Assembly (NCBI GenBank): GCA_903904005.1 | Contig: CAIVAR010000155.1 | Coordinates: forward strand, 23,335-87,334 | DNA length: 64,000 nucleotides | Source of the DNA: an uncultured Anaeromyxobacter sp. | GTDB taxonomy: Bacteria > Myxococcota > Myxococcia > Myxococcales > Anaeromyxobacteraceae | Direction of reading: 5' to 3' | Shown here: positions 1-10,121 of the stretch, piece after piece | Numbering within the stretch: position 1 is the stretch's first letter | How the letters are laid out: the number at the start of each line of letters is the position of its first letter | Notes under the pieces: generated by a model | What the model was told of the DNA's origin: nothing | Seen by the model: only the letters and a program-made list of their open reading frames with translations | Databases searched by the model: none | Position numbers and translations under genes: made by a program

Positions 1-277
1 GGCCGCCGCCGCCGGCGGGACCCCCAGCCTCGTCGAAGACGGGCGCACCGGGCTCCTCTACCCGGCCGGGGACGCGGCAGCGCTGGCCGACCGGGTCGGT
101 AGCATCCTCGGCAACGACCTCCTCGCGACCCGCCTCGGAGGCGCCGGGCGGGGCGAGGCGCTCGTCCGGCACGGCCGCCGGCGGGTGGTCGGGGAGCTCC
201 TCGGCGCGTACCGGTCGATTCTGGGTCTCACGGCGGACGGCGACGGTGTCAGGGAAGGCATGGAGATGCCGGCATGA
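1..277 (+). CDS. Glycosyltransferase family 4, C-terminal end (partial)
   Basis: The frame starting at base 2 is open from the window edge to a TGA at 275-277 and encodes about 91 residues. It reads as the end of a GT-B glycosyltransferase: a GGTPSLVEDG stretch followed by TGLLYPAGD and an Ala/Leu-rich helix, the usual sequence after the donor-binding E-x7-E helix of GT4 enzymes. The N-terminal acceptor domain and the donor motif lie outside the window. The stop overlaps the next start (ATGA at 274-277), so it is probably translated in one unit with the acyltransferase. The acceptor and sugar are unknown. Confidence 0.75.
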   Translation, partial: AAAAGGTPSLVEDGRTGLLYPAGDAAALADRVGSILGNDLLATRLGGAGRGEALVRHGRRRVVGELLGAYRSILGLTADGDGVREGMEMPA

Positions 278-909
278 GACCCGTCACCCGGGACAGCCTC
301 CCGCACCTCGTCGCCGTGGCCCGGGACGGGCTCCGGCAGCGCCGGGACACCCTCGCGGCCCGGCTGCTCGCCCGCTGGTGGGGGATCGAGCTCGAGGACG
401 GGGTCCGGTTCCTCGGGCTGCCGCTGTTGCGCCGCCTTCCCGGGACGCGGATCCGGATCGGCGCCGGAAGCGAGTTCCGCTCGGCCCGCTGGTCGAACCA
501 GGTCGGGCTCGACCGTCCCTGCATGCTCTCCACGCTCGCCCCGGGCGCCGAGATCTCGATCGGGCGAGGCGTCGGCATGTCCGGGACCGTCCTCGGCGCC
601 GCGCTTCGCATCTCCATCGGCGACGGGGTGCTGTGCGGCGCGAACTGCACCATCACCGACACCGACTGGCACGCCATCGACGCAGCAGACCGCGCCGCCG
701 AGGTCCCGGCCCGCGCGGCCGCCGTGGTGATCGAGCCGGGGGTCTGGCTCTCGATGAACGTGACGGTCCTGAAGGGCGTCACCATCGGCGCCGGGACGGT
801 GGTCGCCGCCGGCAGCGTGGTGTCGCGTTCGCTCCCTGGCGGGGTGATCGCCGCCGGGTCGCCAGCCGCACCGGTCCGCGACATCCGCCCGCTGCGCCGC
901 CTGGCCTGA
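274..909 (+). CDS. Hexapeptide-repeat acyltransferase of a polysaccharide cluster
   Basis: 211 residues. The central part (about 60-185) is a left-handed beta-helix of imperfect hexapeptide repeats (ISIGRGV, ISIGDGV, VTIGAGTVVAAGSVV), and it ends in the AAGSPA turn typical of WcaF/Maa-type O-acetyltransferases. The TDTDWH segment at about 128-133 supplies the usual catalytic His (H133). Such enzymes transfer acetyl or a similar acyl group from CoA to a sugar hydroxyl in the cytoplasm. The start overlaps the previous stop (ATGA), and glycosyltransferase genes lie on both sides, so it most likely decorates a repeat unit of a surface polysaccharide. The acyl donor and sugar cannot be read from the sequence. 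Confidence 0.85.
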   Translation: MRPVTRDSLPHLVAVARDGLRQRRDTLAARLLARWWGIELEDGVRFLGLPLLRRLPGTRIRIGAGSEFRSARWSNQVGLDRPCMLSTLAPGAEISIGRGVGMSGTVLGAALRISIGDGVLCGANCTITDTDWHAIDAADRAAEVPARAAAVVIEPGVWLSMNVTVLKGVTIGAGTVVAAGSVVSRSLPGGVIAAGSPAAPVRDIRPLRRLA

Positions 910-918
910 GGAACGACC

Positions 919-2076
919 GTGACCCCTGCCGCCCCACTTCGCGTCGTGATGGCCTCGACCCGGCTGCCGCCGCCGGGCACGAACGCCACCGGGACGCCGG
1001 CCCACATCCGCAAGGTCGCGGCCGCGGTGCGTGCGCTGGGGGTCGAGGCATCGATGCTGGAGGTCGATCCCGGCGGCGCGCCCCAGCCGCTCGGCGTGCT
1101 CGGCGCCGCGGCCCGCGCCCTCTCCGCCCTGCGGTCGGCTCGGGCCGACGTGGTCCACGTCCACGGCCACCTGGCGGCGCTCGCCGTGCTGCCGGCGGCC
1201 CGCATCCTCGGGGTGCCGGTCGTCGTCGAGCTTCACGGAACGTACGTGCCATCCCGGCCCGGCCAGCCCGGTGCACGCCCGCTCCTCTCTCGCCTCGGCG
1301 CGGCCGCCGAGTTCCCGGTCCTCCGCCATGCCGACCACGTCATCGCCCAGGCCCGCGCCCAGCGGGACCGCGTCGTCGACGGAGGCGTCGACCCGGAGAA
1401 GGTGACCGTCCTCTACCCCGGGCTGCGCACCTCCGAGTTCTCCGACCCGGCCACCGTGCCGGCCGTGATCCCCGGCATCCCGCCGGGAAGGCCCGTCGCC
1501 ATGTACGTCGGGTCGACCCACGCCTACCAGGGGCTCGACCTGCTCGCGGCCGCGCAGCGCCGGCTGGGGCACACGTTCACCTTCGTCCTCGTCCTCTCGC
1601 GCGATGCCGGGGAGCCGGAGGACGCCATCGTCCGCTTCGGCTTCGACCCGGCGTGCACCGTGGTCCTCCACCCGGGCGACCCGGGTCAGCTGCCCTCGCT
1701 GCTCGCCGCGGCCTCCGTGCTCGTGCACGCCCGGCCCGACTGCCCGGACAACCTGAACGTGCAGAGCAAGCTCGGCCTCTACCTCGCCTCGGGGCGACCC
1801 ATCGCCGCCACCGACGTGGGGGACTACGGACCGCTCCTCGCGCCCAGCCGCGGCTGCCGGCTCGCCCGGCCCGACCCGGTCCGCCTGGCCTCCGCGATCG
1901 CCGCCGCCGGCGGGGACCCTTCGGTCGCCGAGGCGGCCCGGCGGGAGAACCCCGTCATCGCCCGGCGCCACTTCGAGTCATCGGAGAACGCCGCCCACCT
2001 CCTCCGCATCTACGGCCGGCTCCACCGGAGCCGCCGCGGAGCCGAGCCCTCCATCCATCCCCGGAGCGCACCATGA
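919..2076 (+). CDS. Glycosyltransferase family 4
   Basis: 385 residues, GT-B architecture. The N-terminal half has a glycine/proline-rich acceptor loop (RLPPPGTNATGTPAH) and a VVHVHGHLAAL strand ending in VVELHGTY. The C-terminal half has a donor-site MYVGSTHAYQG segment and the helix DNLNVQSKLGLYLASG in place of the common E-x7-E, then PIAATDVGDYG. The start is GTG at 919, preceded by GAGGA in a suitable position. The gene lies 9 bases after the acyltransferase, and its TGA overlaps the ATG of the CpsF-type gene. It probably adds one sugar to a lipid-linked repeat unit. The sugar and linkage are unknown. Confidence 0.85.
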   Translation: MTPAAPLRVVMASTRLPPPGTNATGTPAHIRKVAAAVRALGVEASMLEVDPGGAPQPLGVLGAAARALSALRSARADVVHVHGHLAALAVLPAARILGVPVVVELHGTYVPSRPGQPGARPLLSRLGAAAEFPVLRHADHVIAQARAQRDRVVDGGVDPEKVTVLYPGLRTSEFSDPATVPAVIPGIPPGRPVAMYVGSTHAYQGLDLLAAAQRRLGHTFTFVLVLSRDAGEPEDAIVRFGFDPACTVVLHPGDPGQLPSLLAAASVLVHARPDCPDNLNVQSKLGLYLASGRPIAATDVGDYGPLLAPSRGCRLARPDPVRLASAIAAAGGDPSVAEAARRENPVIARRHFESSENAAHLLRIYGRLHRSRRGAEPSIHPRSAP

Positions 2077-2894
2077 GCCCCGCCGCCATCCTCCTCGGAG
2101 TCCCGGTCTGGGGCCTTTCCCGGGACGCCTTCGTGGACCTCGCCGTGGCCCGGATCGCCGCTCGCGAGAAGACCCTCTTCACCACGGCGAACGCCCACTC
2201 CATCGTGGTGGCCCAGCACGTCCCGGCCTTCCGGGCCCACTTCCGCGAGGCCAACGCCGTGCTCCCCGACGGCACGCTGGCGGTCTGGGGCGCGCGCCGG
2301 CGGCGTGGCCCCGTGGCCGAGCGGGTGGCCGGCCCCGACTTCGCCGAGGCCTTCCTCGCGCGGGCCGAGCGGGAGGGTCTGTCGGTCTTCTTCCTGGGCG
2401 CCTCCGAGTCCACGCTGCGCCGCATCCGCGAGACCTGCGCCGCCCGCTGGCCCGGCCTCGTCGTGGCCGGGACCCTGTCCCCGCCCTTCGGCGAGTGGGA
2501 CGAAGAGACCGATCGGGCCATCGTCGACGCGGTGAACGCCGCCCGCCCCGACGCCCTCTTCGTGGGGATGACCGCGCCCAAGCAGGAGCTCTGGCTCTCG
2601 CGGAACCACGGGTATCTTCAAGTACCGTTCGCCATGGGCGTGGGCGCGGCCTTCGACTTCCTCGCCGGAACCCGGGTTCGCGCGCCCGAATGGGCGGGAC
2701 GGCACGGGCTGGAGTGGCTCTACCGGCTCGCCCAGGAGCCGCGCCGGATGTGGCGGCGGAACCTCGACAGCGCGATCTTCCTCTGGAAGGTTCTCACCGA
2801 GCGGACGCTCCGGCCGGCGACGCGCCCGGTCCGACCGGCGCGACCCGCCGCCCGCCTTCAGACCGCGGTCCGCTGGCCGCGGGCTGCCGCGTAG
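2073..2894 (+). CDS. WecG/TagA/CpsF family glycosyltransferase
   Basis: 273 residues, the normal length of the family. All family blocks are visible: TTANAHSIVVAQ near the N-terminus, VLPDGTLAVW with the catalytic-type Asp, VGMTAPKQELWLSRN, MGVGAAFDFLAGT, and RAPEWAGRHGLEWLYRL followed by EPRRMWRRN. Members (GT26) transfer N-acetylmannosaminuronic acid, ManNAc or glucose to a lipid-linked acceptor on the cytoplasmic membrane face. The ATG overlaps the previous TGA. The true start is this internal ATG, because the family begins just before the LGVPVWGLS strand. Its 3' end overlaps the convergent glycosyltransferase gene by 37 bases. Confidence 0.9.
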   Translation: MSPAAILLGVPVWGLSRDAFVDLAVARIAAREKTLFTTANAHSIVVAQHVPAFRAHFREANAVLPDGTLAVWGARRRRGPVAERVAGPDFAEAFLARAEREGLSVFFLGASESTLRRIRETCAARWPGLVVAGTLSPPFGEWDEETDRAIVDAVNAARPDALFVGMTAPKQELWLSRNHGYLQVPFAMGVGAAFDFLAGTRVRAPEWAGRHGLEWLYRLAQEPRRMWRRNLDSAIFLWKVLTERTLRPATRPVRPARPAARLQTAVRWPRAAA

Positions 2895-4099
2895 ATCGCG
2901 AGGAGCGCCTGGTAACTCCGGTCGGCGGTGTAGCGGACCTCGAAGGTGGCCCGAGCGGCCGCGCCCATCGACGCGAGCCGCGCCGGATCTCCCCAGGCCG
3001 CCTCCAGCCGGCGGCGAAGGTCTGCCGCGTCGCCCGGCGAGAAGAGGATGCCGGTCGTCCCGTCTTCCACGATCCGCTCCAGCGCGCCGATCCGCGACGC
3101 CGCCACCGGGACCCCGGCCGCGAAGGCGTCCCGGATCACGAGGGGAAAGCCCTCGAAGCAGAGGGAGGGGACGGCGAGCAGGCTGGCTCCGGCCATCCAC
3201 CGCTCCACCTCCTCGGGTGGCAGCTGTCCGAGGAACCGGACGCGGTCGAGGATCCCGTGCGCGCGGGCCCGCGCCTCGAGCGATGCGCGCTCCGGTCCGT
3301 CGCCGGCGATGTCGAGCCGCGGCGCGCCGGTCCATCCCGCCCAGGCGTCGAGCAGGACCCGGACGCCCTTCTCCGGCCCGAGCCGGCCGGCGAAGAGGAC
3401 GCGCGGCTCCCGCTCCTTCCAGGGCACCACCGGGGGCGGCGCCTCGCGGAAGTTGGGCTTCACGTGGACACGGCCGGCGGGAAGTCCGGCCCGGACCACC
3501 ATCTCGCGCTGGAAGTCGGTGAGCACGACGAAGGCGTCCACCTCGCGGGCGAGCGTCCCGTTGTGCCGGAGCAGCCCGATCATGGCGGCGAGCGGCAAGG
3601 TGGCCAGGCGGCTGTCGCGGTAGCAGCCGTGCAGGAGCCCGGGCAGCGGGCTCGCCCGGTCGATGCACGCGGTGCAGGGCGATCCGTTCCGCATCAGGGT
3701 CGCGGCGGCGCAGAACGGGCGGTAGTTGTGGAGCGTCCAGACCGTCGCGACCGGCAGCCCGCGCGCCGCGTGGAACACGGCCGGCGAGAGGAGCGGGAAG
3801 GGGTTGTGGACGTGGAGCACGTCGGGGCGCTCCCGCTCGAGGAGGGCGCGGACCTGGCGGGCCGCGAAGGGGTTCCAGGGGGTGGCGAGCGCCCCCTCGG
3901 CGAGCCCGCGGATCCCCCGCGCGCGGATCCCGTCGCTGTGGCGCTCGAAGGAGAGCACCTCGTGGCCGCGCTCCCGGAGCAGCCGGCGCTCGGCCTCGAA
4001 GACCGCGTTCTCGCCGCTGGGCGCCGCGGAACCGTAGTGGTTGTGGGCGAGGGCGACGCGGAGCTTCCGCTCCTCCCCGGCCGGCGGCGCGCCGGTCAC
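2858..4099 (-). CDS. Glycosyltransferase family 4
   Basis: 413 residues from a GTG at 4099 that overlaps the upstream gene's stop (GTGA). The N-terminal domain opens with LRVALAHNHYGSAAPSGEN and contains VLHVHNPFPLLSP and TVWTLHNYRPFC followed by a CTACI cysteine pair, as in several O-antigen transferases. The donor half has LFAGRLGPEKGVRVLLDAW, LDIAGDGPE, VRFLGQLPPEEV and SLCFEGFPLVIRDAFAAG. The usual E-x7-E appears as E-x7-D, a conservative change. It shares an operon with the next gene upstream, and the whole pair runs against the 274-2894 set. Confidence 0.87.
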   Translation of the reverse strand: MTGAPPAGEERKLRVALAHNHYGSAAPSGENAVFEAERRLLRERGHEVLSFERHSDGIRARGIRGLAEGALATPWNPFAARQVRALLERERPDVLHVHNPFPLLSPAVFHAARGLPVATVWTLHNYRPFCAAATLMRNGSPCTACIDRASPLPGLLHGCYRDSRLATLPLAAMIGLLRHNGTLAREVDAFVVLTDFQREMVVRAGLPAGRVHVKPNFREAPPPVVPWKEREPRVLFAGRLGPEKGVRVLLDAWAGWTGAPRLDIAGDGPERASLEARARAHGILDRVRFLGQLPPEEVERWMAGASLLAVPSLCFEGFPLVIRDAFAAGVPVAASRIGALERIVEDGTTGILFSPGDAADLRRRLEAAWGDPARLASMGAAARATFEVRYTADRSYQALLAIYAAARGQRTAV

Positions 4100-5280
4100 G
4101 CGAGCCCCGGCCAGGCGGTGGCGAGACGTCCGGGAAGCTCGGCGAGTGCGTAGCGGCGGGCCACCTCGAGACTCTCCCTCGCCGCCGCGGCCGGGTCGAG
4201 GGAGAGCGCCCGGCCGAGGGCCCGGGCCAGCTCGGCGGGGTCCCGTCCGTCGACGACGAAGCCGTTCCTCCCGGGGCGCACCAGCGCACGGGCGCCGCTC
4301 ACCGCGGTGGTCACGAGCGGCTTGCCGCATCCGAGCGCCTCGAGCATGGCCACCGACCAGCCCTCGCGGTGGGACCCGACGACCACGACGTCGGCGGCGT
4401 TCACGTTCAGTGCGACGGCGGACGGGGTGAGGAACCCGGTGACCGAGACCCGGTCCGCGACGCCGAGGTCGCGGGCCGCCGCCTCGACCTCCGGCCGGTC
4501 CTCCCCGTCGCCGACGAAGCGGAGGCGGGCGCCGGGACGATCGGCGCGGAGCCGTGCGAAGGCGGCCAGCACGAGGTCCCATCCCTTCACCCGGTTGAGC
4601 CGCCCCACCGAGACGACGAGGGGGCTTCCGGCCTCGCCGCCGATCCGCTCCCGGGCCTCGGCGCACGGGATCGGGAAGAAGACCCGCTCGTCGTAGTGGC
4701 TCGGCAGGCTGTGGACGCGGGAGCGGGGGAGCTTGCCGCCGGTGCGGGCCACCAGCGCGTCGACCGCCTCGTCATCGGCGCTGGCGAGGACGGCGTCGGC
4801 GCGCCGCAGCGCCCGGAGGAGCAACCGGTCGTGGACCGCGGCGAGCGGCCGGGCCCAGGCGTAGCGCGCCGAGGCGAGCGGGTTCTCGGTGCCGGGGAAG
4901 CAGTAGCAGAGCCGCTCGAACCCCCAGCCAGCGACGGCGAGGAGGTCCTCGGGCGCCTGCGTGAAGGCGGCGCGGACGCCCAGCGAGAGGATGGCCTCGC
5001 GGTGGCGAAGGAGCCCCAGGTGGCGGGAGAGCCGGGCCGGCACCCTCGGCTTCCCCGCGCCGACCGCGCGCCGACCGGTGGCGAAGAAGCGGAAGCGCCG
5101 GCCGTCGATCTCCCGCTCCACCCACCGCCCCACCGGCGTGCCGTCCGTCGAGATCCCCACGAGCGCGAGCCTCGGCCCGAACGCCGCCATGAGCTGGCGC
5201 GCCACGGCGAGCTGGCCGCCCGCCGGGAACCGGTCGAAGTCGCACCCCTCGAGGAGGAGGCAGTCTGGTGGCGTGGACAT
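4096..5280 (-). CDS. Glycosyltransferase family 4
   Basis: 394 residues. It begins with a short [13 protein letters not shown] strand and a [15 protein letters not shown] acceptor loop. It ends with a full GT4 donor domain: [37 protein letters not shown], and [19 protein letters not shown], where the E-x7-E pair is intact. I chose the ATG at 5280. An in-frame start 13 codons further up (5319) is possible, but it adds residues unlike the family, and neither has a clear Shine-Dalgarno site. It is transcribed away from the WecA-like gene and translationally coupled to the following transferase by GTGA. Confidence 0.87.
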   Translation of the reverse strand: MSTPPDCLLLEGCDFDRFPAGGQLAVARQLMAAFGPRLALVGISTDGTPVGRWVEREIDGRRFRFFATGRRAVGAGKPRVPARLSRHLGLLRHREAILSLGVRAAFTQAPEDLLAVAGWGFERLCYCFPGTENPLASARYAWARPLAAVHDRLLLRALRRADAVLASADDEAVDALVARTGGKLPRSRVHSLPSHYDERVFFPIPCAEARERIGGEAGSPLVVSVGRLNRVKGWDLVLAAFARLRADRPGARLRFVGDGEDRPEVEAAARDLGVADRVSVTGFLTPSAVALNVNAADVVVVGSHREGWSVAMLEALGCGKPLVTTAVSGARALVRPGRNGFVVDGRDPAELARALGRALSLDPAAAARESLEVARRYALAELPGRLATAWPGLA

Positions 5281-5376
5281 GGAGACCCGCAAGCAGGTCA
5301 CACCCTCGCGCCCCGGCATGCGACATCACGCCCCATCCGGGCTGTCCCGGGGGAACCGGTGGAGTGTCATGGAGGC

Positions 5377-6756
5377 ATGTTCGCCACGACCATCGCGCTC
5401 GCCGCCTCCTTCGCACTGGCGCTCGCCCTCACCCCCCTGGCCGGCCGCCTCGCGCGCCGGGTCGGGGCCCTCGACCACCCGCTCACCGGCCGGAAGTCAC
5501 ACGCCACGGCGGTTCCGCGCATCGGCGGGCTGGCCATCGCCGCCGCCTTCCTCGGGGGGACCTCCCTGGCCGCCCTGGCGGCGGGCCCCGCGATCCAGGG
5601 ACAGCGGCTCGTCGCCATCGCCCTCGCCGGCATCTTCATCGTCGCGGTCGGCGCCGTCGACGACATGCGCGGAATGGCACCGCGCCTGAAGCTCCTGGCC
5701 CAGGTGGCCGCCGCGGCGCTCGTCTGGGCAGGGGGGCTGCGCATCGAGGCCATCGCCAGCCCCTTCGGCGACCCGCTGCCGCTCGGAGGGCTGGCCCTGC
5801 CGTTCACCCTGCTCTTCCTGGTCGGCGCCATGAACGCCATGAACCTCATCGACGGCCTCGACGGCCTGGCGGGCGGGATCGCCGCGGTCGCGGCGGCGGC
5901 GGCGGTCGCGGTCGGGGTCCGCCGGGGCGATCCGGTCCTCGCGGTCACCGGCGCGGCGGTGGCGGGGGCCTGCCTGGGATTCCTCCGCCACAACCTGCGC
6001 CCCTCGAGCATCTTCATGGGGGACAGTGGCAGCCTCTTCCTCGGCCTCGTCCTGGCGGCGAGTTCCATCCCGGTGGCCGGGCAGGCCGCGCAGGGCACCG
6101 AGCTGCTCGCCCCCGTGGTGGCACTCGGGGTCCCGGTGCTCGACACGGCGATGGCGCTCTTCCGCCGCGCCGCCCGCGGGGCGCCGATCTTCTGGGGCGA
6201 CCGGGAGCACCTCCACCACCGGCTCGTGTCGATCGGCCTCTCCCCGCGCCGCGCCATGGCCGCCCTCGTCGCCGCCGGCGCGGTGCACGCCGGGTTCGCC
6301 GTGGCGATCGCCGGGGCCACCGGGGCGCAGGTGGCCCTCCTCCTCGCCGCGATCGCGCTCCTCGACCTCGCCGGGTTGCGCGCCATCGGCTACCTCCGCC
6401 CGGGCGTCATCGACCGGCTCATCGCCGAGCGTCGGCGCTACGCCGTTCTCCGCTTCGCGGTCCGCGTCGCCGCGACCCGCCTGAAGGACGCCCGGAGCCT
6501 GGAGGAGGTCCAGGCCGTCCTCGACGGCGCCGCGCCCGCCATCGGCGCCAGCCGGGCCCGGATCCTTTCGTCGAACGGCCCGCGGGTCGGCCGCGGCGGA
6601 TCCCTCACACGCCACGGCCTTCGCGGCGAGCGTCCGGGCGGCGGCTCGCTCGAGTTCCGCTGGAACCGGTCGCGCGCCGGCCTGGATCGCCCCACGGAGA
6701 TGGCGGCGGAGATGCTCAGCGCGCGGGTCGCGGTGGCGGTCCGGCGGCTTTCCTAG
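5377..6756 (+). CDS. WecA/MraY-like polyprenyl-phosphate sugar-1-phosphate transferase
   Basis: 459 residues, about ten membrane segments. It links a sugar-1-phosphate from a UDP-sugar to undecaprenyl phosphate, the first membrane step of O-antigen or capsule synthesis. Diagnostic sites are AVDDMRGM (Mg2+ aspartates), [23 protein letters not shown] and the cytoplasmic DREHLHHRL motif typical of WecA rather than MraY. A C-terminal tail of about 110 residues after GYLRPG is longer than usual, soluble and unassigned. The ATG at 5377 is used here. An in-frame GTG at 5359 has a G-rich Shine-Dalgarno-like stretch before it and is a real alternative. It probably primes the glycan built by the flanking transferases. 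Confidence 0.9.
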   Translation: MFATTIALAASFALALALTPLAGRLARRVGALDHPLTGRKSHATAVPRIGGLAIAAAFLGGTSLAALAAGPAIQGQRLVAIALAGIFIVAVGAVDDMRGMAPRLKLLAQVAAAALVWAGGLRIEAIASPFGDPLPLGGLALPFTLLFLVGAMNAMNLIDGLDGLAGGIAAVAAAAAVAVGVRRGDPVLAVTGAAVAGACLGFLRHNLRPSSIFMGDSGSLFLGLVLAASSIPVAGQAAQGTELLAPVVALGVPVLDTAMALFRRAARGAPIFWGDREHLHHRLVSIGLSPRRAMAALVAAGAVHAGFAVAIAGATGAQVALLLAAIALLDLAGLRAIGYLRPGVIDRLIAERRRYAVLRFAVRVAATRLKDARSLEEVQAVLDGAAPAIGASRARILSSNGPRVGRGGSLTRHGLRGERPGGGSLEFRWNRSRAGLDRPTEMAAEMLSARVAVAVRRLS

Positions 6757-8786
6757 TCCAGCCGGGGCAGCGGCTTCCACTCGCCGGGCGCGCCGGCGAG
6801 GGTGCAGACCCATCCGATGGGCAGCCCCTTCCCCGGGCTCGAGTTCCAGACGATCGAGCCGACCGACCAGGGTGCGTTGCAGTCGGCCGGGGGCCCGCCG
6901 CCACCTGCGATGGCGATCCCGGCGCCCGCCCCGGGGCCGCCGGCGCGCGCCACCACCCGGCCGCGATCCCAGACGTCCCCGCTCGCATCGTAGGCGGAGA
7001 TCCGCCCCCGGTACTGGTCGAGGGTGGCGCCGGTCACCCTGGGTGGATTGGCGCCCGGAAGGTCGAGGCCGAGGACGGAGAAGTTCCAGCCGTTCTGGGT
7101 GAGCCGGATGGTCTCGAGCGGCGGATCGTAGCCCGTGGCGTAGCCGCCGATGACCCCGCCGCTGCGCACGCGATCCACCCGGATGGCACCGTATCCGATC
7201 TGCTTCGTCCAGGTGGCGCGGTAGCTCCCGCCCACGATGGTGGCCGAGGCGGCGTGGAGCGGATCGAGCCCGATCTCGACGTCCCAGCCGTGGTTCCCCT
7301 CGAAGTACGGGTGCAGCAGCGTCACCTCGGTCGTCGCGCCCGTGGTGGGGGTGCCGATGACGATCCCCTGCGAGGTGGCCGGGCTCTGGATGCTGCCGCA
7401 GGACTCGGAGGTGAGCTGGTCGAAGAGCACGCCGTAGGCCTTCTCCACGATCACGCCCGGGCCGGTGGAGAGCGTGGTGGCGAACTGCTCGACGTGGACG
7501 GTGGTGGCCTCGATGCCGGCAGCCGTGGCGCCGATCCAGAGCCCGGTCCCGGCGTGCCGGGCCCGGAGGTGGGAGAGGCGGGCGTGGAGCGTCCCGCGGA
7601 TCCGGAAGGCGTAGCGGCTGGCGTAGGACACCGTGATGTTCTGGAGCGTCGGCCAGGTGGCGCCGTGCACGACCACCCCGTCGCGGAACTTGTTCACACC
7701 GGAGCCGTAGACCGTGAAGTCGGTCAGGAACACGTTTCGACCCGCGCCGCTTCCGTCACCGACGGTGAGGACGTCGGAGGAGGTGTCCATGTCGGCCCGC
7801 AGCGCCGTGGTGTGCGCGCCGTGCCCCTCGATGCGGACCGCGTCGCCGCGGACGGTGAGGGGCGAGGCGACCCGGTAGACGCCGCGTGGCAAGGAGACCG
7901 TCCCGCCCACCCCCTGGTTCCACTCGAAGGAGTCGATGGCGGCGTGCGACGCGGCATCGATGGCGGCCTGGATGGCGGGGGCGTCGTCGGTCACGCCGTC
8001 GCCCCGGGCGCCCCACCACTGTGGGTACACCCGCGCGTTCGGCACCCGGACGTCGAGGGTGCCGCCGTTCAGGTGGAAGATGCGCGACCAGGTGCCGAGG
8101 AGCGGGCCGCGCAGCGCGAGCGAGGCGCCGGGCCGGAGGTCGAAGCTCCCCGACCCGACGAGCTGCACCGTGCCGTTCACCACGGCCGCGCCCGACGCGA
8201 GCCGGAGCTTGCAGGGGACGATGATCGTGTCGCCGGACTTCCCGGCCGCCTCCGCAGCGGCGAGGAGGGCCGGCGCGTCGTCGGCGATGCCGTCGCATCG
8301 GGCCCCGAAGGAGGTCGGGTCCACCACGCCGGCAGGCGGCTGCCCGGCTCCCCCCAGCGCGGTGAAGACGGCGGTGATGCTGGCCGCACCCGCCATGGTG
8401 ACGTCGCAGGCCCCGGCGCCGGCGCAGCTGCCGCCCCAGCCGGAGAAGCGCGCGTCGGGCCCCCCGGGGACGGCGGTGAGCCGGACCACGCGCGGCGGGC
8501 TCGTCGTCGGCACCAGCGCCCAGCAGAGCCGGGCGGCGGACGAGACGTCCCCCTGGAGGACGGAGCAGGTGAGCGGGACACCCGACGCGGTGATGGTCCC
8601 GGACGCGTCGCCGAGCAGCTGCACCGAGAGCAGCACGGTGCCCGTGGAGGCGCCCGGCTGGCCCGAGGCCCCTGCCGCGGTCCCCGTCGAGGTGCCGGAC
8701 GTCGCGCTCGTGCACCCGGACAGGGCGACGAAAAGAAGCAGCAACAGGGCCGGGGCCCTGACGGGACGGCGCTTCTGGTTATCCAA
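6753..8786 (-). CDS. Beta-helix (pectate-lyase-3 type) surface lipoprotein
   Basis: 677 residues. A signal peptide ends in the lipobox LSGC, so the mature protein is lipid-anchored. After a Ser/Thr/Gly linker there is one InlB-like bacterial repeat ([14 protein letters not shown]). Then come two copies of the Pectate_lyase_3 entry motif, [14 protein letters not shown] and [14 protein letters not shown], followed by a long right-handed beta-helix. The C-terminus has a small GSIVWNSSP...GWVC module as in phage-tail fibre proteins. The start is TTG at 8786, fixed by AAGGAG eight bases upstream. Such folds cleave or bind acidic polysaccharide, and its position next to a glycan cluster suggests polymer lyase or trimming activity. 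Catalytic residues cannot be assigned. Its stop overlaps the convergent WecA-like gene. Confidence 0.8.
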   Translation of the reverse strand: MDNQKRRPVRAPALLLLLFVALSGCTSATSGTSTGTAAGASGQPGASTGTVLLSVQLLGDASGTITASGVPLTCSVLQGDVSSAARLCWALVPTTSPPRVVRLTAVPGGPDARFSGWGGSCAGAGACDVTMAGAASITAVFTALGGAGQPPAGVVDPTSFGARCDGIADDAPALLAAAEAAGKSGDTIIVPCKLRLASGAAVVNGTVQLVGSGSFDLRPGASLALRGPLLGTWSRIFHLNGGTLDVRVPNARVYPQWWGARGDGVTDDAPAIQAAIDAASHAAIDSFEWNQGVGGTVSLPRGVYRVASPLTVRGDAVRIEGHGAHTTALRADMDTSSDVLTVGDGSGAGRNVFLTDFTVYGSGVNKFRDGVVVHGATWPTLQNITVSYASRYAFRIRGTLHARLSHLRARHAGTGLWIGATAAGIEATTVHVEQFATTLSTGPGVIVEKAYGVLFDQLTSESCGSIQSPATSQGIVIGTPTTGATTEVTLLHPYFEGNHGWDVEIGLDPLHAASATIVGGSYRATWTKQIGYGAIRVDRVRSGGVIGGYATGYDPPLETIRLTQNGWNFSVLGLDLPGANPPRVTGATLDQYRGRISAYDASGDVWDRGRVVARAGGPGAGAGIAIAGGGGPPADCNAPWSVGSIVWNSSPGKGLPIGWVCTLAGAPGEWKPLPRLD

Positions 8787-8858
8787 GTTGGAGGCTCCTT
8801 CTTTCCTGACACCATCCTCCTCCAGGGCGTGCCCTCCCGCATGGGTCGTGTCATCCGC

Positions 8859-8886
8859 TTGCGTTCGAACGGATGTTCAGTATTCT
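8859..8886 (+). promoter_or_regulatory. recA promoter with embedded LexA-type SOS box
   Basis: A sigma70-like pair TTGCGT (8859-8864) and TATTCT (8881-8886), 16 bases apart, precedes recA. Between them lies CGAAC-GGAT-GTTCA (8866-8879), which fits the Gram-positive-type LexA consensus CGAACRNRYGTTYC at all positions but the last. A second GTTCAG occurs at 8890-8895. The position between -35 and -10 is where a repressor would block transcription. The hexamers and dyad are seen directly; LexA binding is inference. Confidence 0.65.
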
Positions 8887-8957
8887 TCCGTTCAGGTAGG
8901 TTGTCGGACCCCCCTGCTATGAGGCGGGGCGTCGGAACGAACGAACGGATGAACGAG

Positions 8958-8974
8958 GGGGCGCAACGCGCCCC
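8958..8974 (+). promoter_or_regulatory. Leader hairpin before the recA ribosome-binding site
   Basis: A perfect 7-bp stem GGGGCGC/GCGCCCC with an AAC loop sits in the recA leader and ends 3 bases before the AAGGAG Shine-Dalgarno site (8978-8983). No T-run follows, so it is not a standard terminator. It could stabilise the mRNA or affect ribosome access. Confidence 0.45.
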
Positions 8975-8991
8975 GACAAGGAGCGGTGAAG

Positions 8992-10065
<1,074 letters not shown>

Positions 10066-10066
10066 C

Positions 10067-10081
10067 TCCCTCCCCGAGGGA
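10067..10081 (+). terminator. Hairpin after recA
   Basis: TCCCTC/GAGGGA, a 6-bp stem with a CCC loop, starts 2 bases after the recA stop. There is no T-tract, so it is a weak terminator candidate or an mRNA 3'-end stabiliser. Confidence 0.3.
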
Positions 10082-10106
10082 AGTCCCGCTGCGCTCCGGC
10101 ACACGG

Positions 10107-10112
10107 TACACT
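10107..10112 (+). promoter_or_regulatory. -10-like element before the LETM1-like gene
   Basis: TACACT lies 9 bases before the ATG at 10122, with no Shine-Dalgarno site between. This is one of a recurring set of TANNNT hexamers just ahead of start codons in this window and implies a leaderless or nearly leaderless transcript. Confidence 0.4.
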
Positions 10113-10121
10113 CGCCCTTTC

